Numbered from the stretch's first letter, positions 41,113 to 51,148 are shown. The stretch: DNA of 64,000 bases from Schlegelella_A sp965246805 (GCA_965246805.1 CBDFFO010000006.1:744001-808000), one strand, 5' to 3'. The notes: generated from the sequence alone by a model not told the origin. A program made the numbers and translations.

Positions 41113-44100
41113 ATGGACAGCAAACCCAGCGACATGAAGAGCCTCGACACGCCCGTCGGCGCCGGCGACGACCTGAGCGCGATCGCATGGGTCCACGAAG
41201 AACTGCGCAAGTCGCTCGACAGCGCACACAAGTCGCTGCGTCGCTTTTTCAAGGACACCGAGGCCGTCACCGGATCGGACATCGATTCGGTCGACCCCGG
41301 CGTGCTGCGCACCGCGCGTGCGCAGCTGCACCAGGGCGTTGGCGCGCTGGAACTGGTGGGGCTGCCGGCGCCTGCCATCGTGCTGCGCGCGAGCGAGGCC
41401 GCGGTGCAGCGCGCGATCGCCAAGCCGCTCTCGCTCACGCCGGCGCTCGTCGGCCACATCGAGAAGCTCTCGTTCGGCCTGCTCGACTTCCTGACGCGCT
41501 TGCTCAACGGCAAGCCGGTTTCGCCGCTCTCGCTGTTCCCGCAATACCGTGCGGTGCAGGAAGGCGTGGAGGCCGAGCGAGTGCACCCGGCCGATCTGTG
41601 GTCGGTCGATTGGCGCTGGCGCGAGGTGCCTGCCGACCCGGACGCCTCGCCCCAGGCGCCCGACACGAGCGCGCAGGCGCTGATCGAAAACCAGTTGCTC
41701 GCGTTGATGCGCGGCGTGAAGCCCGTGGAAGCCGCTGCGCGCATGAGCGATCTCTCGGCCAACCTAGGTGCCGGCGCGGCCGACCCCGAGGTGCGCACGT
41801 TCTGGCGCCTCGCCGCCGGTGTGTTCGAGGCGCAGAAGCTCGGCCTGCTCGGCTTCGACGTGTTCAGCAAGCGCGTCGCGTCGCGGCTGCTCGCTCAGTT
41901 CCGCATCTTGCGGCGCGGCGACTCGGACGTCTCGGAACGCCTCGCGCGCGACCTGCTCTTCTTCTGCGCCCAGAGCCACGCACCTGCCATAGGCCAGCAC
42001 GCGCCGAGACTCTCGCACGTGCGACTCGCTTATGGCCTTACCGGCCACACCGCGATTGACTATTCGGCGAGCGCGCTCGGGCGCTTCGATCCGGCCATCG
42101 TGCAGCACGCGAAGAAGCGCGTGGCCGCTGCGAAGGAAGCTTGGTCGGCCACGGCCGGCGGCGAGATGCATCGACTTGCGGGCCTCACCGAGCAGTTCAC
42201 GCTGGTCGGCGATTCGCTGAAGAAACTGTTCCCGCACGGCGAGCTGTTTGCCACCGAACTGCAGAACGCGGTGGCGCAGACGCAAGGCGCGAACGCGCCG
42301 CCGCCGGCCCCGATTGCGATGGAAGTCGCGACCAGCCTGCTCTACATCGACGCTGCACTCGACGACTTCGACTTCGACAACCTCGAACACGCGCAACGCA
42401 TCAAGCGCCTCGCCGAACGGCTCGAGGCCGTGCGCCAGCACCAGCCGCCGCAGCCGCTCGAGGTGTGGATGGAGGAGCTGTACCGACACGTCTCCGATCG
42501 GCAGACCATGGGCAGCGTGGTGCAGGAGCTGCGGGCGTCGCTCTCGGAGGTCGAAAAGTCGATCGACGCGTTCTTCAGGAATCCGGCCGACCACGGCCTG
42601 CTGAGCGAGGTCTCCCCGCAACTCGCATCGATGCGCGGCGTGCTGTCGGTGCTCGGCATGGACCAGGCGACGCATGCGGTCGCGCGCATGCGTGAAGAGA
42701 TCGATGGCTTGGTCGAGACCGAGATCGACCAGGCGAAGATCGAGCAGGCGGGTGTGTTCGAGCGCCTGGCGGGCAACCTGAGCGCGCTCGGCTTCCTGAT
42801 CGACATGCTGAGCGTGCAGCCGCAGATGGCGAAGTCGCTGTTCGCGTTCGACGCCGCGACCGGCGTTCTTGCGCCCGTGATGGGTCGCAGTTCGGGCGCC
42901 GAGCCCGCCGCCGACACCACGGCCGCGCCGACGCTCGCGGCGCCGATCGAACAACGCCTGATCGAGCAGGCCCAGTTGCTCGCCTTCAGCTCGATGCGCG
43001 AAGACGTGCCGCTGCAGGACGTGGCGCGCGACCTCGAACGCCTCTCGCACGAAGCACAGGCCGCCGACCAGCCGGGCCTTGCTGCCGCGGTGCTGAAGGC
43101 GCAGGAAGCGCTCGAACGCGCGCAACGCCCCGACGAAGTGACGAGCGCGCGCGGCGATCTGTCGGAAGCGCTGGTCGATTTCGTCGCCGCTTCGACCGAG
43201 CCCGCCGGCTACAGCGTCGCCACCGAGCCGGCGCCTCTCGCGCCGTCGAAGTCGATCATGGCCGTCGGCGATCTCGAGCACGACGACGAGATGCGCGAGG
43301 TCTTCCTAGAAGAAGCGCGCGAGGTGGTGGCCGACGCGAGCCGGGCCTGCGCCGATCTGACGAGCGCCGCTGACGACATCGGTCTCGCGACCATCGTGCG
43401 GCGCGCTTTCCACACGTTGAAGGGCAGCTCTCGCATGGTCGGCCTCACCGCGTTCGGTGAAGCCGCCTGGGTTTGCGAACAGGTCTACAACTCGCACATG
43501 GCCGACCAGCGCTCGATCGAAGCGCCGTTGCTCGAGTTCACCGAATACGCGCTCGGCTATCTGTCGGGCTGGGTCGAGGAGATCGCGGCGAACCAGCCGC
43601 CGACGCACGACGATTCGCACATCAAGCTCGCCGCCACGCGCCTCGCGAGGCGGGCCGACGGCAACGGCAAGTTGCCGACCTTCGACACGCCGTCGCCCGC
43701 GCAGGCACCGTCGCCCGCGCCTGCACCGTCGCCCGCCGCGCATACGCCGCAGACGCCCGCGACGCCGCGCGCCGACGAGCGTGCGCCGGCCGACGACGTC
43801 GCGTTCGAGCTCGATCTCTCTGCCCTCGACAACGTTCCGGACGCGCCCGTCTCGACGCACAGCGTGCCCGGCGCGCTCGACACCAGCGCGAGCGCGATGT
43901 TCGATCCCTTTCAGTCGACGTCGATCGAGGAGACCGTCACCTCGCCGAACTTGTTCGTCGACACGTCGATCTCGACCGACATGCTCGATCTGGATCTTGG
44001 CGCCGCTGCGCCCGAATCGATGATCGAGAGCCTGTCGCCGAGCACGGACATCGGTTCGATGTCCCCGGGCGAGCCGAACCCGACGCTCGACTTCGCGAGT

Positions 44101-47100
44101 GGCGAGGCGCTCGCGCCGTCGACACGCCATGGGGACCTGGGTGACACCGGCAGCGGCGTCGACATCCTGACCGCATCGGGATCGCTCGACGGCCTGGCGG
44201 CCGACGAGCACGTGAAGGTGGTGGGCAACCTGCGCATCGGCATTCCACTCTTCAACATCTATCTGAACGAGGCCGACGAACTGTCGCGCCGCCTCACGAC
44301 CGAGCTGGCCGAATGGGCGATGGAGCTGCACCGGCCGGTCGGCGAATCGCCGATCGCCCTTGCGCACTCGATGGCCGGCAGCTCAGCCACGGTGGGTTTC
44401 ACAGCGCTCTCGCACCTCGCGCGCACGCTCGAGCACGCGTTGCAGCGTTCGCAAGACATCGGCCATGGCACCGACGAGGAGGCGCGCCTCTTCGTGCACG
44501 CTGCCGAGGAGATCCGCCGCCTGCTGCATCAATTCGCCGCCGGCTTCCTGCGCGACCCGTCGTCCGATCTGCTGGCACGGCTCTCGAACCACGAACTCAC
44601 CTCCGCGATGCGGCTGGAGGCGATCACGGCCGCGGCCGAAGCACGCGGCGGCGCACCCGAGTCTGACAGCACGGCGGCGCCGCTCATCGACCTGATGACG
44701 ATCGATACCGCCGAGCCCTCGACGGTGGTCGACCTGGCACCACCGGGCTTGCGCGACACGGCGGATCCAACCACCGTGACCGATCGCGGCCTGGCCGAAA
44801 GCGCGAGCACGGTCTCGGCGGTCGCGCCGCCTGGACTGTCGTTTGCGGCTTACCAAGCCGATCCCGACGCGCCCGACTTCGGCGTGGACACGGCCGGTGC
44901 CGGCCCGGCCGTCAACGACGGGCCGCTCGTCACCGACGAGACGATCGAGCAGGTGCCGATTGACGACCCCGAGGCCAATGCCAATGCCAAGGCCGATGCC
45001 AAGGCCGATGCCGATGCCAAGGCCGATGCCGATGCCGAATCAGAAGCGGCCGCGGCCGCGGCCGAGGCGAGCCGACCCGTGTTCGCGCCCGAGATACGCG
45101 CCATTGGCGGGCCCGGCTCGATGCTGCGCGAGCCAGCAGAGCCGCCGGCGTCCGCATCGCCACCGGGGATTGTTCATCCGGTCGTCGCGGCCGACGACCG
45201 ACACGACGTTCATGACGTTCATGACGAGCATCGCGACGGCGCGCCGAGGTCGTCGTTCGGCGGGCTGCACGACCCGCTCGACGCGTTGGTGCTGTCCGAA
45301 CTGAAGCCGCTCGGCGCGGCGCCGTCGGAAGTCGAGCGCGTCTCGGTTCCCGAGCACGACACCGCGGGTGAGGACGACGACATCGATGCGGTCGATGCGC
45401 TCGATCTCGAACTGTTTCCGATCTTCGAGGAAGAAGCGCTCGAGTTGTTGCCGAAGCTGGCGTCGCAACTGCGCGATTGGGTCGGCGCGCCCCAACAGGC
45501 CACGTACCCCGCCGGCTGCATGCGGACCTTGCACACGCTCAAGGGTGGTGCCCGCCTCGCTGGCGCCATGCGCCTCGGCGAGATGGCGCACCGCCTCGAA
45601 TCGCGCATCGAGGAGCTGGCCGCGGAACCGGACATCGAGGTGACTGAGGTCGAAGCGCTCGAGTCCTATGGCGACACGATGCAGCAGGCCTTCGAGGCCC
45701 TGCGCAACCGTGACGCGAAAGCGTACGCAGAAGCGCAAGCGGCGGCGACCGCGGAAGGGACTGCGTCCGCGCCCGCGGCGAACCGACCGACGTCGGACGC
45801 ACCGACACCGGTACCGACGGTACCGACGCCCCCAACGCCGAGCGAATTTGGCGAAGCCCCTGTTGCGACCACGTCAAGTTCGAGACCCGACGAACCGATG
45901 CCGCCGGCCAGCGACGCCGCGGCCAACGACGAGCTCGCGAACGACAGCCAGCACTCGACCCCGGTTTCGCCGGTGCCGTTCGGTGCTGGCGAAGTCGACC
46001 ACATCTCCGTCGACCAACCGATGCCGGTTGCCGAAGCGGCGCCAGCCCGATCGACAGCTGCGCCCGCCCCGTCGCCCAAGCGCGGGGCAGAGCTCCCTGC
46101 CATCGACTGGAGCCGTTTCGCCGCCACCTCCGTTCCAGCCGTGAAGCCGGACGACCGGCCGTTGACGGCCGCGCAATCGGCCGTGCGGGTTCGCGCGCCG
46201 GTGCTCGACCGTCTCGTCAACCAGGCCGGTGAGGTGAGCATCACGCGTTCACGCATCGAGTCGGGCGTGACGCAGATCAAGAATTCGCTCGGTGACCTGA
46301 CCGAAAACCTCGAGCGCCTTCGGGGCCAGTTGCGCGACATCGAACTCCAGGGCGAGGTCCAGATGACCTCGCGACTCGAGGCGGCGAAGGCGGCGTCGCA
46401 ATCGTTCGACCCGCTCGAGTTCGACCGCTTCACGCGCTTCCAGGAACTGACGCGCATGATGGCCGAATCGGTCAACGACGTCGCGACCGTGCAGCGCACC
46501 TTGCAGCGCTCGCTCGAAAGCGCGGAAGACGAGCTCGTCGCGCAGGCGCGCCTCACGCGCGAGCTCCAAGACGACTTGCTGCGCACCCGCATGATCGAGT
46601 TCGAGGGCTTGTCGGATCGGCTCTATCGCGTCGTGCGCCTGACCGCGAAGGAACTCGGCAAGCAGGTCCGGCTCGACATCGTCGGCGGCTCGATCGAAGT
46701 CGATCGCGGCGTTCTCGACCGGATGACGGCGTCGTTCGAACACCTGCTGCGCAATTGCATCACGCACGGCATCGAGAAGCCCGAAACGCGCACCGCGTCG
46801 GGCAAGGATGCGACCGGCACGGTCGTGGTCTCGCTCACGCAAGAAGGCAACGAAGTCGGCGTCGAGTTCCGCGACGACGGCGCCGGCCTCAACCTGGCGC
46901 GCATCCGCGACAAGGCCATCGCTTCGGGCCTGCTCGATCCGGACGCGCAAGTCGACGATGCGTCGCTCGCCAATTTCATTTTCACCGCTGGGTTCTCGAC
47001 CGCCGACACCGTCACCGAACTCGCTGGCCGCGGCGTCGGCATGGACGTGGTGCGCAACGACGTGATCGCGATCGGTGGCCGCATCGAAACCGGCACCGAA

Positions 47101-48039
47101 GCGGGCAAGGGCACCTCCTTCAAGCTGATCCTGCCGCTCACGACGGCGGTGACGCAAGTGGTGATGCTGCGATGCGGCGACAACAACGTCGCGGTGCCGT
47201 CAACGCTGGTCGAACTCGTGCGGCGGGCCACGCCGGCCGAGATCGACGAGGCCTACGCGACCGGCCTCTACGCGTTCGGTGACCGCCCACTGCCGTTCTT
47301 CTGGCTCGGCGCGTTGCTGCAGATGAGCGCGCGGCCGCAGCAAAGCACCGCACGTTCGCATACGGTGGTGTTTATTCGCAGCGCCCAGCAGCGCATTGCG
47401 ATCCATGTCGACGAAGTGCTGGGCAACCAGGAAGTGGTGGTGAAGAACCTCGGCCCGCAGCTCTCGCGCCTGCCGGGTCTGGCGGGCATCACGCTGCTCG
47501 CGTCGGGCGCCGCAGCGTTGATCTACAACCCGGTCGCGTTGGCGACCCTCTACGGCGATGCAGCCCGCGCCTCGACTCGCGCGGCTTTCACGGGCGGGAC
47601 GGGCGACCGTGCCGCGCTGCTGCGCGCGCCCGAGGCACCGCCGCTCGCGCCGCTGGTGCTGGTGGTCGACGATTCGCTCACGGTGCGCCGCGTCACGCAG
47701 CGCATGCTGGTGCGAGAAGGCTATCGCGTGACGTTGGCGAAAGACGGACTGGACGCGCTCGAACGCCTCGCCGAAGAGGTACCGACAATCGTGCTTTCCG
47801 ACATCGAGATGCCGCGCATGGACGGCTTCGACCTGGTGCGCAACATCCGCGCCGATGCGCGACTGCGAGAACTCCCTGTCATCATGATCACCTCTCGCAT
47901 CGCGCAGAAGCACCGCGACCACGCGGTTGAACTCGGCGTCGATCATTACCTCGGCAAGCCGTATTCAGAAGAAGATCTGCTGGCGCTGGTGGGCCGCTAC
48001 ACGAAGCCGCAGAACGACGAGGCGATCACGTTGCAATGA
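41113..48039 (+). CDS. chpA: ChpA/PilL hybrid histidine kinase of the type IV pilus chemosensory system
   Basis: A 2308-residue CheA-type hybrid kinase. Three clear phosphotransfer domains carry H767 (FHTLKGSSR), H1085 (AHSMAGSSATVG) and H1474 (LHTLKGGAR); the ~640-residue N-terminus looks like degenerate Hpt repeats. A Pro/Ala/Asp-rich linker includes a hexanucleotide-encoded repeat (1288-1309). The CheA core follows with dimerisation helices, ATPase N-box (LLRNCITHGIE, ~1877), G-boxes (DDGAGL, AGRGVGMDVV), a CheW-like domain and a C-terminal receiver with D2230 (VLSDIEMP). Size is near Pseudomonas ChpA (~2470). It phosphorylates PilG and PilH in the model system. Confidence 0.93.
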   Translation: MDSKPSDMKSLDTPVGAGDDLSAIAWVHEELRKSLDSAHKSLRRFFKDTEAVTGSDIDSVDPGVLRTARAQLHQGVGALELVGLPAPAIVLRASEAAVQRAIAKPLSLTPALVGHIEKLSFGLLDFLTRLLNGKPVSPLSLFPQYRAVQEGVEAERVHPADLWSVDWRWREVPADPDASPQAPDTSAQALIENQLLALMRGVKPVEAAARMSDLSANLGAGAADPEVRTFWRLAAGVFEAQKLGLLGFDVFSKRVASRLLAQFRILRRGDSDVSERLARDLLFFCAQSHAPAIGQHAPRLSHVRLAYGLTGHTAIDYSASALGRFDPAIVQHAKKRVAAAKEAWSATAGGEMHRLAGLTEQFTLVGDSLKKLFPHGELFATELQNAVAQTQGANAPPPAPIAMEVATSLLYIDAALDDFDFDNLEHAQRIKRLAERLEAVRQHQPPQPLEVWMEELYRHVSDRQTMGSVVQELRASLSEVEKSIDAFFRNPADHGLLSEVSPQLASMRGVLSVLGMDQATHAVARMREEIDGLVETEIDQAKIEQAGVFERLAGNLSALGFLIDMLSVQPQMAKSLFAFDAATGVLAPVMGRSSGAEPAADTTAAPTLAAPIEQRLIEQAQLLAFSSMREDVPLQDVARDLERLSHEAQAADQPGLAAAVLKAQEALERAQRPDEVTSARGDLSEALVDFVAASTEPAGYSVATEPAPLAPSKSIMAVGDLEHDDEMREVFLEEAREVVADASRACADLTSAADDIGLATIVRRAFHTLKGSSRMVGLTAFGEAAWVCEQVYNSHMADQRSIEAPLLEFTEYALGYLSGWVEEIAANQPPTHDDSHIKLAATRLARRADGNGKLPTFDTPSPAQAPSPAPAPSPAAHTPQTPATPRADERAPADDVAFELDLSALDNVPDAPVSTHSVPGALDTSASAMFDPFQSTSIEETVTSPNLFVDTSISTDMLDLDLGAAAPESMIESLSPSTDIGSMSPGEPNPTLDFASGEALAPSTRHGDLGDTGSGVDILTASGSLDGLAADEHVKVVGNLRIGIPLFNIYLNEADELSRRLTTELAEWAMELHRPVGESPIALAHSMAGSSATVGFTALSHLARTLEHALQRSQDIGHGTDEEARLFVHAAEEIRRLLHQFAAGFLRDPSSDLLARLSNHELTSAMRLEAITAAAEARGGAPESDSTAAPLIDLMTIDTAEPSTVVDLAPPGLRDTADPTTVTDRGLAESASTVSAVAPPGLSFAAYQADPDAPDFGVDTAGAGPAVNDGPLVTDETIEQVPIDDPEANANAKADAKADADAKADADAESEAAAAAAEASRPVFAPEIRAIGGPGSMLREPAEPPASASPPGIVHPVVAADDRHDVHDVHDEHRDGAPRSSFGGLHDPLDALVLSELKPLGAAPSEVERVSVPEHDTAGEDDDIDAVDALDLELFPIFEEEALELLPKLASQLRDWVGAPQQATYPAGCMRTLHTLKGGARLAGAMRLGEMAHRLESRIEELAAEPDIEVTEVEALESYGDTMQQAFEALRNRDAKAYAEAQAAATAEGTASAPAANRPTSDAPTPVPTVPTPPTPSEFGEAPVATTSSSRPDEPMPPASDAAANDELANDSQHSTPVSPVPFGAGEVDHISVDQPMPVAEAAPARSTAAPAPSPKRGAELPAIDWSRFAATSVPAVKPDDRPLTAAQSAVRVRAPVLDRLVNQAGEVSITRSRIESGVTQIKNSLGDLTENLERLRGQLRDIELQGEVQMTSRLEAAKAASQSFDPLEFDRFTRFQELTRMMAESVNDVATVQRTLQRSLESAEDELVAQARLTRELQDDLLRTRMIEFEGLSDRLYRVVRLTAKELGKQVRLDIVGGSIEVDRGVLDRMTASFEHLLRNCITHGIEKPETRTASGKDATGTVVVSLTQEGNEVGVEFRDDGAGLNLARIRDKAIASGLLDPDAQVDDASLANFIFTAGFSTADTVTELAGRGVGMDVVRNDVIAIGGRIETGTEAGKGTSFKLILPLTTAVTQVVMLRCGDNNVAVPSTLVELVRRATPAEIDEAYATGLYAFGDRPLPFFWLGALLQMSARPQQSTARSHTVVFIRSAQQRIAIHVDEVLGNQEVVVKNLGPQLSRLPGLAGITLLASGAAALIYNPVALATLYGDAARASTRAAFTGGTGDRAALLRAPEAPPLAPLVLVVDDSLTVRRVTQRMLVREGYRVTLAKDGLDALERLAEEVPTIVLSDIEMPRMDGFDLVRNIRADARLRELPVIMITSRIAQKHRDHAVELGVDHYLGKPYSEEDLLALVGRYTKPQNDEAITLQ
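44974..45039 (+). repeat. In-frame hexanucleotide repeat tract in chpA
   Basis: Eleven consecutive GCC-RAN hexamers (GCCAAT, GCCAAG, GCCGAT, GCCGAA) include two identical 18-bp units (44998-45015 and 45016-45033). They encode an Ala-Asn/Lys/Asp dipeptide tract in a linker between Hpt domains. Length change by slippage would stay in frame. Confidence 0.8.
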
Positions 48040-48568
48040 CCGGCCGATGGCGTGTTGCGCCGGGTTGACCACGAAGCGCGGTCGGCGGTGGTCGACTGGT
48101 TGACAGGGTGGGCTGGAACGCGCTTTTGATGTTTTGAGCGGCGAAGCCGCGGGCGAGCGGCGGTCGGTGCGTGGCTGCCGCGGTCATCGCTGGCGCGATG
48201 ACTTCCCGTCGGCGTCCGGGTTCTGGGGGCGAGCGCAGAACTCGCCCTCGTAGGTGAGGCAGAGCGCTCCGGGTGAGGCAGGGCTCGGGGCTCAGACAAC
48301 TGCGCTCGTCGTGCTCCACGCCGCGGGGTCCCCCAGAACCCGAACACCGCCGGCGCTTGCAGATACGCACCGACAGCCACTCGCCCGCGGCTTCGCTGCA
48401 GCGCAGTGCTCCTCCAAGTCCCCTCGCTTGCGAGCGGGAGAGGGGGCAGGCCCCGACGGTGCGCAAAACGGCTGCGCCTTTGCCTCGCCGCAGCCAGCAT
48501 CACCGCACGCCTCCGCACATCACCCACGTCATGCCAACCGCCATCGACGCAAGAGCCACATAAGACCG
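48040..48568. other. Non-coding spacer between chpA and photolyase gene
   Basis: This 529-bp stretch has no convincing gene on either strand. It contains a 9-bp inverted repeat that could end chpA transcription (48064-48072 with 48088-48096), a hairpin GTCATCGC-TGGC-GCGATGAC (about 48183-48202), a large imperfect inverted repeat (48138-48399) and a REP-like stretch CCCCTCGCTTGCGAGCGGG (about 48420-48440). Confidence 0.7.
48138..48399. repeat. Large imperfect inverted repeat
   Basis: Outer arms 48138-48171 and 48366-48399 are reverse complements over 34 bp with three mismatches. Inner arms 48217-48229 and 48330-48342 match over 13 bp, and 48231-48238 with 48300-48307 over 8 bp. The arms carry the GCGAAGCCGCGGGCGAG motif, related to GCAGCGAAGC repeats elsewhere in the window. 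It could be two dispersed repeats inserted head to head, or a folded RNA. Confidence 0.7.
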
Positions 48569-50062
48569 CTACGCCGCTATCTCCTTCACCACCGCGTATC
48601 GGGCCAACGTCTTCTGCCGCGCTTCGTCGTGGTCGACGAGCGGCATCGGGTAGTCGCGGCCGAGTTCCAGACCGGCGCTCTCGAGATCGATCGGCCGTGC
48701 GAGCCAGGGCGCGTGGATCAGGTCGTTCGAGAGCCCCGCGAGCTGCGGCAAGTAGCGACGGATGAATTTGCCCTCGGCGTCGAACTTCTCGCTCTGCGTC
48801 ACGGGGTTAAAGATGCGGAAGTAGGGCTGCGCGTCGCAACCCGTCGAGGCGGCCCATTGCCAGCCGCCGTTGTTGGCGCCGAGGTCGTAGTCGATCAGCT
48901 TCTCGGCGAAGTAGCGTTCGCCGCGGCGGTAGTCGATGCCGAGATCCTTCACCAAGAAGCTGGCGGTCACCATCCGCAAGCGGTTGTGCATGTAGCCGGT
49001 CTGGTTGATCTGCGCCATCGCGGCATCGACCAGCGGGTATCCGGTGGCGCCGCGGCACCACGCGTCGAACATCGCGTCGGCGTGTTTGCCGTGCTCCCAA
49101 CGGATGCGGTTGTAGGCGGGCTTGAAGCAGGCGTGCGCGACGAAGGCCTGGTGCGCGAGCACCTGTTGGTAGAAGTCACGCCAGATCAGTTCGGAGAGCC
49201 AGACCTGCGCGCCGCGCGGGTCGGTACCGGCGCGGCTCTCGATGACCGCGTTCGCACGCCGCACGAGCTCGCGGATCGAGATGGTGCCGAAGCGCAGGTG
49301 TACCGACAGATAGCTCGGACCCTTGATGGACGGGAAATCGCGCGCGACGTCGTAGTCTCCGATGCGGCTCAGAAAATCGTCGAGCAACGCACGCGCCGGC
49401 GCGCTGCCCCCGTGCACGTCCCATGAATGCAGATCGGTACGCTCGAAGCCAAGCGCTTCGAGCGCAGGCAACGAGGCCGCCGCGCCTTCAGGGATCGGCG
49501 CCAGAGCCGCAGCATGTTGTGCGACCGGATAGGCCTTGGTGTAGAACGCATCGAGCTTGGCGAGCCATGCGTTCTTGTACGGCGTGAACACGCTGTAGGG
49601 CTTGCCGCTCAGCGTCATCACCTCGTTGCGCTCGAAAATCACGTGGTCTTTCGACGTGTGCAGCGCGATGCCCGCATCGGCCAGCAAGCCGCGCACTTTC
49701 GCATCGCGTTCGAGCGCATAAGGCTCGTCGTCGTGGTTTGCATAGACGGCCTGCACATCGAGCGCCCTGGCGATCCGCACGATCTCGCTGGCCCCGGCGC
49801 CATGGCCCACGACCAGGCCGGCGCCGCTCACGCCGTGGTCGAGTGCGAGCTCGGCCAGGTCGCGGTCGAGCGCCGCACAGCTGTCATGGATGAACTCGAC
49901 GCGCCGGTCCACGCGCGGCAGCGGGTCGAGGATGTCGGTGTCGAACACGAAGGCACACCACACGCGGCGCGCCGCTCTCAGCGCGTGATAGAGCGCCGCC
50001 TGGTCATCAGCGCGCAGGTCGCGTCGGAACCAGACCAGAGCGGAAGCGATCGGTTTTTCCAT
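48569..50062 (-). CDS. phrB: Deoxyribodipyrimidine photolyase
   Basis: A 497-residue (from 50062) flavoprotein that uses light to split cyclobutane pyrimidine dimers. It starts ALVWFRRDLRADDQAAL and carries the FAD-binding C-terminal motifs LSELIWRDFYQQ, WCRGATGYPLVDAAM, TGYMHNRLRM and the conserved NNGGWQWAASTGCDAQPYF split over ~390-410. I placed the start at ATG 50062 because homologues begin just before the WFRRDLR block; an ATG at 50092 would add 10 residues and overlap the divergent yqgE promoter. Confidence 0.93.
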   Translation of the reverse strand: MEKPIASALVWFRRDLRADDQAALYHALRAARRVWCAFVFDTDILDPLPRVDRRVEFIHDSCAALDRDLAELALDHGVSGAGLVVGHGAGASEIVRIARALDVQAVYANHDDEPYALERDAKVRGLLADAGIALHTSKDHVIFERNEVMTLSGKPYSVFTPYKNAWLAKLDAFYTKAYPVAQHAAALAPIPEGAAASLPALEALGFERTDLHSWDVHGGSAPARALLDDFLSRIGDYDVARDFPSIKGPSYLSVHLRFGTISIRELVRRANAVIESRAGTDPRGAQVWLSELIWRDFYQQVLAHQAFVAHACFKPAYNRIRWEHGKHADAMFDAWCRGATGYPLVDAAMAQINQTGYMHNRLRMVTASFLVKDLGIDYRRGERYFAEKLIDYDLGANNGGWQWAASTGCDAQPYFRIFNPVTQSEKFDAEGKFIRRYLPQLAGLSNDLIHAPWLARPIDLESAGLELGRDYPMPLVDHDEARQKTLARYAVVKEIAA

Positions 50063-50091
50063 GTTCGAAGGCCTGGAGTCTGCCGCAGTCA

Positions 50092-50097
50092 TAAAAT
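50092..50097 (+). promoter_or_regulatory. -10 box giving a probably leaderless yqgE transcript
   Basis: TAAAAT lies 6 bp before the yqgE ATG (50104), so the start of transcription would fall on or next to the initiation codon. No ribosome-binding sequence is present upstream of this ATG, which fits a leaderless mRNA. Confidence 0.45.
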
Positions 50098-50103
50098 GCG
50101 CGC

Positions 50104-50700
50104 ATGGCCGGCACGTCGATCAATCTCACGAACCAGTTCCTGATCGCCATGCCCGGCATGGGCGACGGCACCTTCGCGGGCAGCGTGATCTACATGTGCG
50201 AGCACACCGAGAAGGGTGCGCTCGGCCTCGTGATCAACAAGCCGATCGACATCAAGCTGAAGAACCTGTTCGAGAAGGTCGAGCTCTCGCTCGATCGGGA
50301 AGACCTGGCGGGTCTGGCCGAGGCCCCGGTCTATTTCGGCGGCCCGGTGCAGACCGAACGCGGCTTCGTGTTGCACGAGCCGCTGGCTGCCGAAAACGAT
50401 GCCGGCAGCGGCTACAACTCGTCGTTGCAGATCGAGGGCGGCCTCGAGATGACGACCAGCAAGGACGTGCTGCAAGCCCTCGCGAACGGCACCGGCCCGA
50501 GCCGCGTGCTGGTGACGCTCGGCTACAGTGGCTGGGGAGCTGGCCAGCTCGAAGACGAGATGAGCCGCAACGGCTGGATCAACGTCAGCGCCGAGCGAGC
50601 GATCATCTTCGACACGCCGGTCGACCAGCGCTACGACAAGGCGCTCTCGCTGCTCGGCATCGACCCGCGCATGCTGAGCCAGGAAGCGGGCCACGCGTGA
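50104..50700 (+). CDS. yqgE: YqgE/AlgH family protein
   Basis: A 198-residue cytoplasmic protein of the UPF0301 family. It has the family start NLTNQFLIAMPGMGDGTFAGSVIYMCEH (read in two halves), GALGLVINKP and GYSGWGAGQLEDE. AlgH was linked to alginate control in Pseudomonas but its biochemistry is unknown. It is commonly paired with ruvX, as here (19 bp gap), and leads a run yqgE-ruvX-pyrR-pyrB-pyrX-plsC. Confidence 0.93.
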   Translation: MAGTSINLTNQFLIAMPGMGDGTFAGSVIYMCEHTEKGALGLVINKPIDIKLKNLFEKVELSLDREDLAGLAEAPVYFGGPVQTERGFVLHEPLAAENDAGSGYNSSLQIEGGLEMTTSKDVLQALANGTGPSRVLVTLGYSGWGAGQLEDEMSRNGWINVSAERAIIFDTPVDQRYDKALSLLGIDPRMLSQEAGHA

Positions 50701-50719
50701 GCGGCACGCGGCGAGCCCG

Positions 50720-51148
50720 ATGACGACCGCAGTGACGACGGTGGCGAAACACCCATCGACGTCGTTGCACCGATCCTTTCTCGCGTTCGACTTCGGCACC
50801 AAGACCACCGGGGTGGCGAGCGGCAACACGCTCACCGGTCATGCGACGCCGCTTGGCAGCCTGGCGTTGCAAGGCACGGCGCGCCTCGACGCGATCGGCA
50901 AGCTCATTCAAGAATGGCAGCCTGATGCGCTCGTGGTCGGTTTGCCGTTGCACCCCGATGGCGCCGCGCACGCGAACACGCGACGGGTGCGTGTCTTCGT
51001 TGCCGAGTTGCACGCGCGCTTCGGATTGCCGGTGCATCTGAGCGACGAGCGCTACACGACGACCGCGGCACGCGAATCGGGCGCGCGCGATCTCGATGCA
51101 GCGGCTGCCGCGCTCATTCTCGAGCAGCATCTGCGGAGTCTCGCGTGA
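50720..51148 (+). CDS. ruvX: Holliday junction resolvase-like RuvX (YqgF)
   Basis: A 142-residue RNase H-fold nuclease involved in 16S rRNA 5' maturation and possibly recombination. Key pieces are the first acidic strand FLAFDFGTKTTGVA, LVVGLPLHPDG and LSDERYTTTAA with the acidic residues. Its stop overlaps the pyrR GTG start by 4 bp (51145-51148). Confidence 0.92.
   Translation: MTTAVTTVAKHPSTSLHRSFLAFDFGTKTTGVASGNTLTGHATPLGSLALQGTARLDAIGKLIQEWQPDALVVGLPLHPDGAAHANTRRVRVFVAELHARFGLPVHLSDERYTTTAARESGARDLDAAAAALILEQHLRSLA

Noticed and set aside
48254..48563. ORFs in the chpA-photolyase spacer
   Set aside because: They run through repeat arms, have skewed composition and no ribosome sites or family features.
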